From: Oceanobacillus arenosus | Lineage (GTDB): Bacteria; Bacillota; Bacilli; Bacillales; Amphibacillaceae | DNA length: 64,000 nucleotides | Reading direction: 5' to 3' | Assembly (NCBI RefSeq): GCF_003369575.1 | Contig: NZ_PIOC01000012.1 | Coordinates: forward strand, 1-64,000 | Shown: positions 27,807 to 36,075 of the stretch, piece after piece | Layout: every line of letters begins with the position of its first letter | Position numbering within the stretch: the stretch's first letter is position 1 | The notes under the pieces: generated by a model | What the model was told of the DNA's origin: nothing | What the model saw: the letters and a program-made list of their open reading frames with translations, nothing else | Databases searched by the model: none | Translations under genes and position numbers: made by a program

Positions 27807-29885
27807 ATGTCGGAATATCTAGTAATCGTAGAATCACCAGCAAAAGCAAAAACAATCGAACGTTATTTAGGAAAAAAATATGAAGTAAAAGCATCAATGG
27901 GGCACATACGTGATCTACCAAAGAGCCAAATGGGTGTTGATGTAGAGGATAACTATAATCCAAAATATATAACAATTCGCGGAAAAGGGGAAGTATTAAA
28001 GGAACTACGTAAGTCAGCAAAAAAGGCGAAGAAAATATATCTCGCGGCCGACCCCGACAGAGAGGGAGAGGCAATTGCTTGGCATTTAGCCCATATTTTA
28101 AATGTCGACGAAACTTCAGATTGCCGTGTTGTTTTTAATGAGATAACAAAGGATGCAATCAAAGAATCTTTTAAGCATCCAAGATCAATTGATCTTGATT
28201 TGGTGGATGCACAGCAGGCGAGACGTATTCTTGATCGCTTAGTTGGCTATAACATCAGTCCGTTACTCTGGAAAAAGGTTAAAAAGGGACTCAGTGCTGG
28301 TCGAGTACAATCCGTTGCCCTAAAAATGATTTTAGACCGTGAAAAGGAAATCGAAAACTTTGAACCAGAAGAATACTGGACAATCGAAGCAAGCTTCCTA
28401 AATGAGAAAGAGTTATTTGAAGGTTCATTTTATGGAGTCGATGGCGAAAAACAAGAGCTTAAAACAGATGCAGATGTAGAAGAAATTACCAAAAAGCTAG
28501 AAAATGATCATTTCAAGATCGACAAAATCAATAAACGTGAACGAAAACGGAATGCACCTAAACCATTTATTACCTCTTCGCTTCAACAAGAGGCAGCGCG
28601 GAAATTAAATTTCCGAGCAAGAAAAACAATGATGATTGCACAACAATTATATGAAGGAATCGATCTTGGTAGAAAAGCGGGCGGCATTACAGGTTTAATT
28701 ACGTATATGCGTACCGATTCAACGAGAATCTCCGATACAGCGAAAGAGGAAGCAAAAGGCTTCATTGAAGAGAAACATGGGAAGGAATATCTTGGAACAA
28801 GTGCACCAGTGAAGAATAAAGAAGGTGCACAGGATGCGCATGAGGCAATTCGTCCAACATCTGTATTAAGGGAACCGAGTTCACTGAAAGAAATATTATC
28901 AAATGATCAACTTCGTTTATATAAACTAATTTGGGAACGATTTTTAGCTAGTCAAATGTCGGCCGCAGTGATGGACACGATGACCGTACATTTAATTAAT
29001 AATGGCGTGGAATTCCGTGCGACAGGTTCTAAAATTAAGTTTAAAGGTTTCATGAAAATTTATATTGAAGGTACAGATGATAATAAGAAGGTTGAAGATA
29101 AACTACTTCCTGATTTAGCAGAAGGTATGGTCGTTGATACGAAAGAAATCATACCGAGTCAACATTTTACACAGCCACCTCCAAGATTTACGGAAGCAAG
29201 GCTAGTACAAGTAATGGAAGAACTCGGGATTGGTAGACCGTCAACCTATGCGCCGACAATCGATACGATTCAGCGCAGAGGGTATGTATCCATTGATAAT
29301 AAGCGCTTTATGCCTACAGAACTCGGCACGATCGTTAATGAATTAGTGGAAGAATTTTTCCCTGAAATTATCAACGTTGATTTCACTGCCAAGATGGAAG
29401 CGGATTTGGATTCCATTGAAGACGGAAAGCGTGAATGGGTAACCATTATTGATGACTTTTATCAAGGATTTAGTAAACGACTTGAGATAGCGGAAAAAGA
29501 AATGGAAAAAATAGAAATTAAAGATGAACCAGCAGGAATTGATTGTGAAAAATGTGGTCATGAAATGGTTTACAAAATGGGAAGATACGGTAAATTCCTA
29601 GCGTGCTCCAATTTTCCGGAATGCCGAAACACAAAACCAATTTTAAAAGAAATTGGCGTTAAATGCCCGACATGTAAAGAAGGGAACGTTGTAGAGCGGA
29701 AATCTAAGAAACGCAGAACATTCTACGGCTGTGACCGATTTCCTGAATGTGATTTTGTCTCATGGGATAAACCAATCGCAAGACCATGTCCGAAATGTGA
29801 TTCACTTTTAGTGGAAAAGAAAAATAAAAAAGTAACACATGTACAATGCACAAATTGTGATTATAAGGAAAATGAACAAAGTTAA
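27807..29885 (+). CDS. topA: DNA topoisomerase I
   Basis: Type IA topoisomerase that relaxes negative supercoils. The 692 residues equal the Bacillus size. An N-terminal Toprim domain ([31 protein letters not shown]) is followed by the catalytic core with Tyr300 in [13 protein letters not shown]. Three C-terminal zinc-ribbon repeats (about 575-690) carry CxxC pairs, such as [15 protein letters not shown] and CPKCDS. AGGAGG precedes the ATG. trmFO, the expected next gene, is not present. Confidence 0.98.
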   Translation: MSEYLVIVESPAKAKTIERYLGKKYEVKASMGHIRDLPKSQMGVDVEDNYNPKYITIRGKGEVLKELRKSAKKAKKIYLAADPDREGEAIAWHLAHILNVDETSDCRVVFNEITKDAIKESFKHPRSIDLDLVDAQQARRILDRLVGYNISPLLWKKVKKGLSAGRVQSVALKMILDREKEIENFEPEEYWTIEASFLNEKELFEGSFYGVDGEKQELKTDADVEEITKKLENDHFKIDKINKRERKRNAPKPFITSSLQQEAARKLNFRARKTMMIAQQLYEGIDLGRKAGGITGLITYMRTDSTRISDTAKEEAKGFIEEKHGKEYLGTSAPVKNKEGAQDAHEAIRPTSVLREPSSLKEILSNDQLRLYKLIWERFLASQMSAAVMDTMTVHLINNGVEFRATGSKIKFKGFMKIYIEGTDDNKKVEDKLLPDLAEGMVVDTKEIIPSQHFTQPPPRFTEARLVQVMEELGIGRPSTYAPTIDTIQRRGYVSIDNKRFMPTELGTIVNELVEEFFPEIINVDFTAKMEADLDSIEDGKREWVTIIDDFYQGFSKRLEIAEKEMEKIEIKDEPAGIDCEKCGHEMVYKMGRYGKFLACSNFPECRNTKPILKEIGVKCPTCKEGNVVERKSKKRRTFYGCDRFPECDFVSWDKPIARPCPKCDSLLVEKKNKKVTHVQCTNCDYKENEQS

Positions 29886-29890
29886 TTACG

Positions 29891-29923
29891 TGCTGCCCAT
29901 CCTCAAGGTGGGCAGCATTGTTT
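29891..29923 (+). terminator. Terminator after topA
   Basis: TGCTGCCCA at 29891-29899 pairs with TGGGCAGCA at 29909-29917, followed by TTGTTTT. Confidence 0.75.
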
Positions 29924-30021
29924 TGATCTTGGATTGAACATTTGAAAGCAACTGAAACTCCTATTATTTATTATAAATGCTATATACCTAAGATATTTTG
30001 CTAATTAATATTACGAAGTAG

Positions 30022-30318
30022 ATATAAAGTGCGGATTAGTGACAATTTTAAATTCAGTTCTTTAGAGAAGTTGAAATCACTCAAAAGGTTACATTGTTTT
30101 ACTTCAATATAAGATCGTTTATAAGTGGTAAGCCGCTCTTTTATTAGTGATTTTTTGTAACCCCAGCAGAAGAAATACCCGAAGACTCCTGCGGGAAGAA
30201 GAGCCTACGAAGTGCGACAGCACAAGTAGGCTCACCAGCTCCCCTAAGGTGCGCGAAGGGTATGTCTGGAGCGATTAGCCTGAGAACCCTATGCACTAAA
30301 CTAGTCCGCAGTTTATCC
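30022..30318. repeat. MITE-like intergenic repeat (copy C, longer form)
   Basis: A non-coding element of about 295 bp. Ends ATAAAGTGCGGATTAGT (30024-30040) and ACTAGTCCGCAGTTTAT (30300-30316) are inverted repeats with 2 mismatches in 17. The core contains GGCTCACCAGCTCC and CTGGAGCGATTAGCCTGAG, the reverse complement of copy B sequence, so B and C are inverted relative to each other. An internal hairpin GAGCCTAC (30201-30208) / GTAGGCTC (30226-30233) is absent from copy B. It lies in the 840-bp gene-free gap 29886-30725, whose remainder is AT-rich with two promoters. Confidence 0.75.
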
Positions 30319-30525
30319 AAATACTGACATGTAATATTAAGTGACTCCTAATAAAATTTTACAAAGACTAAATAATAATGATTCAACTTATTTAATTTTG
30401 GGAAAACTACTTAAGAAGAATTCAATTAGAATAGAATGTTCAAAAAATGGCAATATTGGAAAATAGTGCAGTTTCACAAAAAATTCACGAAATCATTATG
30501 GCAGCGTTTTAACACGCAATATTTA

Positions 30526-30554
30526 TTGACTAATTAATACCAAGCCTTTATAAT
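30526..30554 (+). promoter_or_regulatory. Near-consensus promoter without a gene behind it
   Basis: TTGACT at 30526-30531 and perfect TATAAT at 30549-30554 with exactly 17 bp between. The expected start near 30561 is 165 bp upstream of xerC, and no reading frame of note begins there. It may drive xerC with a long leader, make a small RNA, or be a leftover of the lost trmFO. Confidence 0.6.
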
Positions 30555-30668
30555 ATCGCATTGGTAGGATGATTTTAGTTTATTGGGCAAATTAACAAAT
30601 CATTTAAAAATACCATAAACACATTATTGGCTATGATTCAGAATTTTGTTGCAATTTAGTTAAATTTA

Positions 30669-30697
30669 TTGCATCAACTGAATTAGTATGATATGAT
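30669..30697 (+). promoter_or_regulatory. Proximal promoter of xerC-hslVU-codY
   Basis: TTGCAT at 30669-30674 and TATGAT at 30692-30697, 17 bp apart, 28 bp upstream of the xerC ATG. It probably also serves hslV, hslU and codY, which follow with short gaps. Confidence 0.65.
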
Positions 30698-30725
30698 TTA
30701 TTCGCAGTCCTTTTGAGGTGCTAAA

Positions 30726-31634
30726 ATGAAAGAATTCTTAACTTCATTTCGATCTTTTGTGGAATATTTACAGATTGAAAAAAATGCTTCCCCTAATACG
30801 GTGAAGTGTTATCAGAATGATTTGGAATCATTTTTGGAATTTCTAAATCAAGAGGGGATTCATCAGTTGAATGATGTGAATCATCAGGTTGTTCGATTGT
30901 TCTTAACGGGTTTATACGATCAGAAACTAAGTAGAAGATCGGTATCTAGAAAAATTTCGTCACTACGAAGTTTTTTTAAATTCATGGAACGAGAGAAGCA
31001 GGTTGAATCAAATCCGTTTATTCAAGTAACTTTACCAAAAACAACGAAACCGATTCCAGGTTTTTTATATATGGAAGAACTCGAGAAGCTGTTTGAAGTT
31101 AGTGATATGACGGATCCTTTAGGCCAACGTGATCAGGCAATCTTGGAAACTCTATATGGTACAGGAATTAGGGTAAGTGAATGTCAGGGAATCAAGCTAA
31201 GTGATATTGATTTTTCAATTGGTACTATTTTTATTATGGGAAAGGGTCGGAAAGAACGTTATGTTCCTTTTGGAAGGTATGCAGAAATTGCCATGGAGAC
31301 GTACATCCAAGAAGGCAGACAGAAGCTACTGAAAAAGTCCAATACAGAAACTAACGCACTATTCTTAAATGCGCGAGGTAATCCGCTAACAGTTAGGGGT
31401 ATCCGACTTATTCTGAATAAAATGGTTGATAAAGCGGCATTAACTGTTCATGTACACCCACATAAATTAAGGCATACATTTGCAACCCATTTACTTAATG
31501 AAGGTGCTGATCTCCGTACCGTGCAAGAACTACTTGGTCATGAAAATTTATCTTCCACTCAAATCTATACTCATGTAACGAAAGATCATTTACGAGAAGT
31601 GTACATGAAGAGTCATCCGAGAGCAAATGATTAA
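30726..31634 (+). CDS. xerC: Tyrosine recombinase XerC (CodV)
   Basis: Chromosome-dimer resolving recombinase. The N-terminal SAM-like core-binding domain spans about 4-90. The catalytic domain shows Arg149 (GTGIRVSE), Lys173/175, His246 and Arg249 (HKLRH), His272 (LLGHENL) and the nucleophile Tyr281 (IYTHVTK). The 302 residues match CodV. As in B. subtilis it heads the xerC-hslV-hslU-codY group, so it is the housekeeping enzyme and not a phage integrase. Confidence 0.96.
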   Translation: MKEFLTSFRSFVEYLQIEKNASPNTVKCYQNDLESFLEFLNQEGIHQLNDVNHQVVRLFLTGLYDQKLSRRSVSRKISSLRSFFKFMEREKQVESNPFIQVTLPKTTKPIPGFLYMEELEKLFEVSDMTDPLGQRDQAILETLYGTGIRVSECQGIKLSDIDFSIGTIFIMGKGRKERYVPFGRYAEIAMETYIQEGRQKLLKKSNTETNALFLNARGNPLTVRGIRLILNKMVDKAALTVHVHPHKLRHTFATHLLNEGADLRTVQELLGHENLSSTQIYTHVTKDHLREVYMKSHPRAND

Positions 31635-31658
31635 ATGCTACTAAAGAGGTGATCGTTT

Positions 31659-32204
31659 TTGGCAAATGAAATGCATGCTACAACTATTTTTGCGATTCAA
31701 CATAATGGACAATGTGCGATGAGTGGCGATGGTCAAGTGACACTTGGCAATGCCGTTGTTATGAAGCATAAGGCGAAGAAAGTTCGAACGTTGTATAATG
31801 GTCAAATTCTAGCTGGTTTTGCTGGATCTGTTGCAGATGCATTTACTTTATTTGAGAAATTCGAAGGAAAGCTAGAAACCTTTAATGGAAACTTAACACG
31901 TGCTGCCGTTGATTTAGCCCAAGAATGGCGAAGTGATCGAGTATTGAGAAAATTAGAAGCGATGTTGATTGTGATGAATAAAGAACAAATGTATTTAGTT
32001 TCTGGTACTGGAGAAGTGATTGAGCCTGATGATGGAATACTTGCAATTGGTTCAGGCGGAAATTATGCACTCAGTGCTGGAAGGGCTTTAGTGAGGCATT
32101 CAAGTGGGTTATCTGCTAAAGATATAGCACAAACAGCGTTAGAGGTTGCTAGTGAAATTTGTGTTTACACAAATGATTATATTACTTTAGAGGTGCTTGA
32201 CTAA
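31659..32204 (+). CDS. hslV: ATP-dependent protease subunit HslV (ClpQ/CodW)
   Basis: Proteasome-like peptidase chamber driven by HslU. AAAGAGGTG at 31643-31651 selects TTG 31659 as the start, giving 181 residues beginning [17 protein letters not shown]. The Thr pair aligned with E. coli Thr1 is at residues 8-9, and [20 protein letters not shown] and [17 protein letters not shown] are typical. B. subtilis CodW is reported to use an N-terminal Ser; here residue 2 is Ala. hslU follows by 20 bp. Confidence 0.95.
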   Translation: MANEMHATTIFAIQHNGQCAMSGDGQVTLGNAVVMKHKAKKVRTLYNGQILAGFAGSVADAFTLFEKFEGKLETFNGNLTRAAVDLAQEWRSDRVLRKLEAMLIVMNKEQMYLVSGTGEVIEPDDGILAIGSGGNYALSAGRALVRHSSGLSAKDIAQTALEVASEICVYTNDYITLEVLD

Positions 32205-32224
32205 TAAGGAGGTCATTCTAAAGC

Positions 32225-33619
32225 ATGGGAATCGATTACACTCCAAAAGAAATTGTAAGTCAATTGGATAAATATATTATTGGACAAAAGAGTGCAAAGA
32301 GGGCTGTTGCCGTTGCGCTAAGAAATCGTTATCGAAGAATGAAGCTTGATGATGCAATGAAAGAAGAGATAATGCCTAAGAATATTTTGATGATTGGACC
32401 TACAGGAGTTGGTAAGACAGAGATTGCCAGAAGATTAGCTAAGCTTGTTGGTGCACCCTTTATAAAAGTTGAGGCAACTAAATTTACGGAAGTTGGTTAT
32501 GTTGGCCGCGATGTCGAATCAATGGTACGTGACTTAGTGGAGATGGCTGTTAGAATGATCAAAGAAGAAAAGATGCATGATGTGATAGATCAGGCACAGC
32601 GAAGGGCAAATAAGAAGCTTGTCAATTTATTAGTTCCACAAGCTAAGAAACAAGCAGGCATAAAGAATCCATTCGAAATGTTTTTTTCTAATCAAGAATC
32701 TGATCAAGCTGAAAATGATATAAGTGAAAAAGATGAAGAAATGAAGAATAAACGAAAGCAAATCGAGCATAAACTTGCACTCGGTGAGCTTGAAGATCAG
32801 ATGGTCACTGTAGAAATCGAAGAAATGCCGCCTTCCATGTTTGATATGCTGCAAGGTTCGGGTATGGAACATATGGGCATGAATATGCAGGATGCATTTG
32901 GTCAGTTTATGCCATCCAAGAAAAAGAAACGAAGACTTCCTGTCGAAGAGGCTAGAAAAGTATTGACACAGCAAGAAGCACAGAAGCTAGTTGATATGGA
33001 AGAAGTTGCACAAATAGCAATCGAACGCGCAGAACAATCGGGAATCATCTTTATTGATGAAATTGATAAAGTTGTCAGTAAGGGAGAAAACGCAGCGAAT
33101 GTTTCACGCGAAGGTGTACAGCGGGATATTTTGCCAATTGTTGAAGGCTCAACAGTAGCTACGAAACATGGACCAGTCAAAACGGATCATATGTTATTTG
33201 TTGCAGCTGGAGCATTCCATATGGCAAAGCCATCTAATTTAATCCCTGAGTTACAAGGTAGATTTCCAATTCGAGTGGAACTTGAGAAGTTGTCGATAGA
33301 GGATTTTAGGCTGATTCTAACAGAGCCATCCAATGCGTTAATTAAACAATATCAAGCTTTATTAAAAACAGAAGGTATAGATGTTGTTTTTACAGTCGAA
33401 GCTATAGATAGATTGGCAGAAATCGCCTTCCAAGTAAATCAGGATACAGATAACATTGGTGCGAGAAGACTTCATACTATAATGGAAAAATTGTTAGAAG
33501 ATCTCTCCTTTGAATCACCAGAGATAACGATGGAGAAAATTGAAATCACTCCAAATTATGTTGATCAAAAACTAAAAACTATTGTACAAAACAAAGACCT
33601 AAGCCAATTTATACTATAA
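32225..33619 (+). CDS. hslU: ATP-dependent protease ATPase subunit HslU (ClpY/CodX)
   Basis: AAA+ unfoldase that feeds HslV. The 464 residues show the N-terminal [18 protein letters not shown], Walker [10 protein letters not shown] (58-66), a charged I-domain insert (about 110-240, with methionine-rich [10 protein letters not shown]), Walker [12 protein letters not shown], and a C-terminal tail ending in IL, which in the family inserts into HslV. AAGGAGG lies upstream of the ATG. Confidence 0.97.
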   Translation: MGIDYTPKEIVSQLDKYIIGQKSAKRAVAVALRNRYRRMKLDDAMKEEIMPKNILMIGPTGVGKTEIARRLAKLVGAPFIKVEATKFTEVGYVGRDVESMVRDLVEMAVRMIKEEKMHDVIDQAQRRANKKLVNLLVPQAKKQAGIKNPFEMFFSNQESDQAENDISEKDEEMKNKRKQIEHKLALGELEDQMVTVEIEEMPPSMFDMLQGSGMEHMGMNMQDAFGQFMPSKKKKRRLPVEEARKVLTQQEAQKLVDMEEVAQIAIERAEQSGIIFIDEIDKVVSKGENAANVSREGVQRDILPIVEGSTVATKHGPVKTDHMLFVAAGAFHMAKPSNLIPELQGRFPIRVELEKLSIEDFRLILTEPSNALIKQYQALLKTEGIDVVFTVEAIDRLAEIAFQVNQDTDNIGARRLHTIMEKLLEDLSFESPEITMEKIEITPNYVDQKLKTIVQNKDLSQFIL

Positions 33620-33646
33620 ATTGAAACAATTGAATGGAGGATTATC

Positions 33647-34426
33647 ATGGAATTATTAGATCGCGCAAGAAAAATTAATGCAATGTTACAAAAGGCAACA
33701 GGAAAATCGGTAAATTTTAACGACATGTCTGCATCTTTAAGAGATGTAATCGAGGGGAATATTTATATTCTTAGTAGAAGAGGTAAATTATTAGGTTTTG
33801 CAGTAACAAAAGAAGTTGAAAACGACCGTATGAAGAAAATGCTAGAAGAAAGACGATTTCCTGAAGAATATACACAAGGACTTTCAAATATCCATGAAAC
33901 AACTGCAAACCTTGATATTGATAGCCCACAATCCGTATTTCCAGTGGAAAACAAGGATTTATTCAAAAATGGTTTAACAACTGTTGTTCCTATTATTGGT
34001 GGTGGGGAACGTTTAGGTACACTTGTACTTGGAAGAGTAAACGAAACCTTTAACAATGACGACCTATTACTTGCTGAATATGGCGCAACCGTCGTTGGTA
34101 TGGAAATTTTACATGAAAAAACAGAAGAAATTGAAATGGAAGCTAGAAGTAAAGCGGTTGTTCAAATGGCGATTAGTTCATTATCATATAGTGAATTAGA
34201 AGCAATTGATCATATATTTGAAGAATTAAATGGTAACGAAGGACTTCTAGTTGCAAGTAAAATTGCAGATAGAGTTGGAATTACAAGATCAGTAATTGTT
34301 AATGCATTGCGTAAGCTTGAAAGTGCTGGCGTTATTGAATCTCGTTCGTTAGGTATGAAAGGGACTTACATTAAAGTATTAAACGATAAGTTCTTAGTAG
34401 AACTTGAAAAACTACGCTCAAGATAA
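33647..34426 (+). CDS. codY: GTP-sensing global regulator CodY
   Basis: Repressor that senses GTP and branched-chain amino acids and controls stationary-phase, nitrogen and motility genes. The 259 residues equal the family length. An N-terminal GAF domain (about 1-150) is followed by the C-terminal winged helix (about 203-235: [20 protein letters not shown]). GGAGG precedes the ATG 27 bp after hslU. A very strong terminator separates it from the fla/che operon, which CodY represses in B. subtilis. Confidence 0.98.
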   Translation: MELLDRARKINAMLQKATGKSVNFNDMSASLRDVIEGNIYILSRRGKLLGFAVTKEVENDRMKKMLEERRFPEEYTQGLSNIHETTANLDIDSPQSVFPVENKDLFKNGLTTVVPIIGGGERLGTLVLGRVNETFNNDDLLLAEYGATVVGMEILHEKTEEIEMEARSKAVVQMAISSLSYSELEAIDHIFEELNGNEGLLVASKIADRVGITRSVIVNALRKLESAGVIESRSLGMKGTYIKVLNDKFLVELEKLRSR

Positions 34427-34431
34427 GTTAG

Positions 34432-34471
34432 AAAATAAAACAGCCAGGACATGTCCTGGCTGTTTTATTTT
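34432..34471 (+). terminator. Terminator after codY
   Basis: A perfect 19-bp stem (34432-34450 with 34453-34471), core CAGCCAGGAC / GTCCTGGCTG, framed by AAAATAAAA and TTTTATTTT. It is symmetric and could work in both directions. Confidence 0.92.
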
Positions 34472-34838
34472 GTCGAAATTTAGCGATTTATGTGAGGACT
34501 ATTTTATTGATCATAACTAAATAAAGGCATCACAGGAGAGTATTACTACCATCACTAATGATTTTTTTGGGTTTATAGAACTAGGTCTAGTTAACTATGC
34601 AGCACATTAACTTTCCATAATTATACAAATTTTGGTAAAAAATTTTCTAACTTTAGTTGATATCTCTGATAAATAATCCAAAATACCTATAAATAAAATA
34701 GTGCAAAAGATTCAATTGTGAACAAGCAGAGGATATTCTCTATATTTAGTGGACTTTGTCCCATTTATAAATTAAAATATTTGTAGGAACCAATAACTAT
34801 TGGTCATTACTTAAAGTAACATAATAGGAGGAATTAAT
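34472..34838 (+). promoter_or_regulatory. fla/che operon upstream region
   Basis: A gene-free, AT-rich control region of about 370 bp. Candidates: a sigma-D-like promoter TAAA (34636-34639), 16 bp, GTTGATAT (34656-34663; 6 of 8 against GCCGATAT); and a poor sigma-A-like TTGTGA (34716-34721) with TATATT (34741-34746) at 19-bp spacing. A CodY-box-like AATTTTCTAACTTTA (34641-34655) matches 10 of 15. Two dyads just upstream of the ribosome site are perfect: ACCAATA-AC-TATTGGT (34789-34804) and TTACTT-A-AAGTAA (34807-34819). None of these is proven. Confidence 0.45.
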
Positions 34839-35234
34839 TTGGGGTTATTTAGTGGGACTATTCAAAAAATAGAACAATCATTGGACTACTCATCCGCTAA
34901 AAATCGAGCGATTTCTACAAATATTGCTAATATTGATACACCAAACTATAAATCTAAAGATGTCGCATTCAAAAACGTTTTAAATGATGCCCTTGAATCC
35001 TCAATTAAACCGAAAACTACCCATTCTAAACACATTTCATTTAATCAAACATCATTCACACCTTATCAAGTAGTTACAAAAAATAACACGACTTATAATA
35101 ATAATGGAAATAATGTTGATATAGACGTTGAAATGGCAGAATTGGCAAAGAATCAAATATACTATAATAGTTTAGTGGACCGGATAAATGGTAAGTTTAG
35201 TAGTCTGCAAACAGTATTAAGAGGAGGAAATTAA
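34839..35234 (+). CDS. flgB: Flagellar basal-body rod protein FlgB
   Basis: Proximal rod component and first gene of the fla/che operon. The 131 residues open with MGLFSGTIQKIEQSLDYSS and carry the rod signature ISTNIANIDTPNYKSKDV. The C-terminal helix NQIYYNSLVDRINGKFSSL fits axial-protein packing. The start is TTG 34839 behind TAGGAGGAA. The stop overlaps the flgC ATG by 1 bp. Confidence 0.96.
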   Translation: MGLFSGTIQKIEQSLDYSSAKNRAISTNIANIDTPNYKSKDVAFKNVLNDALESSIKPKTTHSKHISFNQTSFTPYQVVTKNNTTYNNNGNNVDIDVEMAELAKNQIYYNSLVDRINGKFSSLQTVLRGGN

Positions 35235-35689
35235 TGGTGTCTATTTTTAACGCGATTAACGCAAGTGCCAGTGCATTAACGACGCAGCGTCTACGAATGG
35301 ATGTTGTTTCTTCGAATATTGCAAATGCACAAACTACTCGTGCGTTTGTAAATGAAAATGGAGACTATGAACCCTATCGGAGAAAACTAGTGGTTATGGA
35401 ATCTGGTGAGAAAAACTTTGATTCAATTTTAAAATACGCAACAAATAGAAATGCATCAACTTCAAATGTAACAGTGTCCGAAATCAGGGAAGATGATGCG
35501 CCATTTAAGGTTGTCTATAATCCAACACATCCAGACGCAGATGATGCTGGATATGTTCAAATGCCAAATGTCGACCCTTTACAGGAGATGGTCGATTTGA
35601 TGAGCGCTACAAGATCCTATGAGGCAAATATTACTGCATTAAATGCTAGTAAAAGTATGTTGATGAAGGCATTAGAAATTGGTAAATAA
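35234..35689 (+). CDS. flgC: Flagellar basal-body rod protein FlgC
   Basis: Proximal rod protein of 151 residues. N-terminal INASASALTTQRLRMDVVSS and NIANAQTTR and C-terminal VDLMSATRSYEANITALNAS are the terminal helices shared by rod and hook proteins. ATG 35234 follows GAGGAGG and overlaps the flgB stop, so translation is coupled. Confidence 0.96.
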   Translation: MVSIFNAINASASALTTQRLRMDVVSSNIANAQTTRAFVNENGDYEPYRRKLVVMESGEKNFDSILKYATNRNASTSNVTVSEIREDDAPFKVVYNPTHPDADDAGYVQMPNVDPLQEMVDLMSATRSYEANITALNASKSMLMKALEIGK

Positions 35690-35701
35690 GAAGGGATATA
35701 A

Positions 35702-36010
35702 ATGATGAATACATTATTTAACAATGTTGCACAGGTAAATCCGACACAACGAATTAGTACTAATGCAATGACCGCTCCGAAAACGGTGCAAACAAATTTT
35801 GCTGATACATTAAAAGGTGCAATCGAAAATTTAAATGATACTCAGATTGAATCTGATAAAGCAACAGAAGCACTGGCTGCGGGAAACATTGATGATATAC
35901 ATAATGTAATGATTTCAGCTCAGAAAGCAAGCATTACACTTGAAACTACCGTGCAAATACAGAAGAAGGTTATTGATGCCTATAACGAAGTAATGAGGAT
36001 GCAAGTTTAG
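35702..36010 (+). CDS. fliE: Flagellar hook-basal body protein FliE
   Basis: Links the MS ring to the rod. The 102 residues contain NFADTLKGAIENLNDTQIES and the C-terminal TTVQIQKKVIDAYNEVMRMQV, both typical. Two adjacent ATG codons (35702 and 35705) follow AGAAGGGATATAA, and either may be used. Confidence 0.94.
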   Translation: MMNTLFNNVAQVNPTQRISTNAMTAPKTVQTNFADTLKGAIENLNDTQIESDKATEALAAGNIDDIHNVMISAQKASITLETTVQIQKKVIDAYNEVMRMQV

Positions 36011-36075
36011 GTAAAATAACTATATAAAGGAAAAAACATAAATGATGAACATATTGCACGTTGGTGGGGGAACAT

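Noticed and set aside
30726-31634. Tyrosine recombinase as a phage or island integrase
   Set aside because: It has the CodV place ahead of hslVU-codY, with no att repeats or phage genes nearby.
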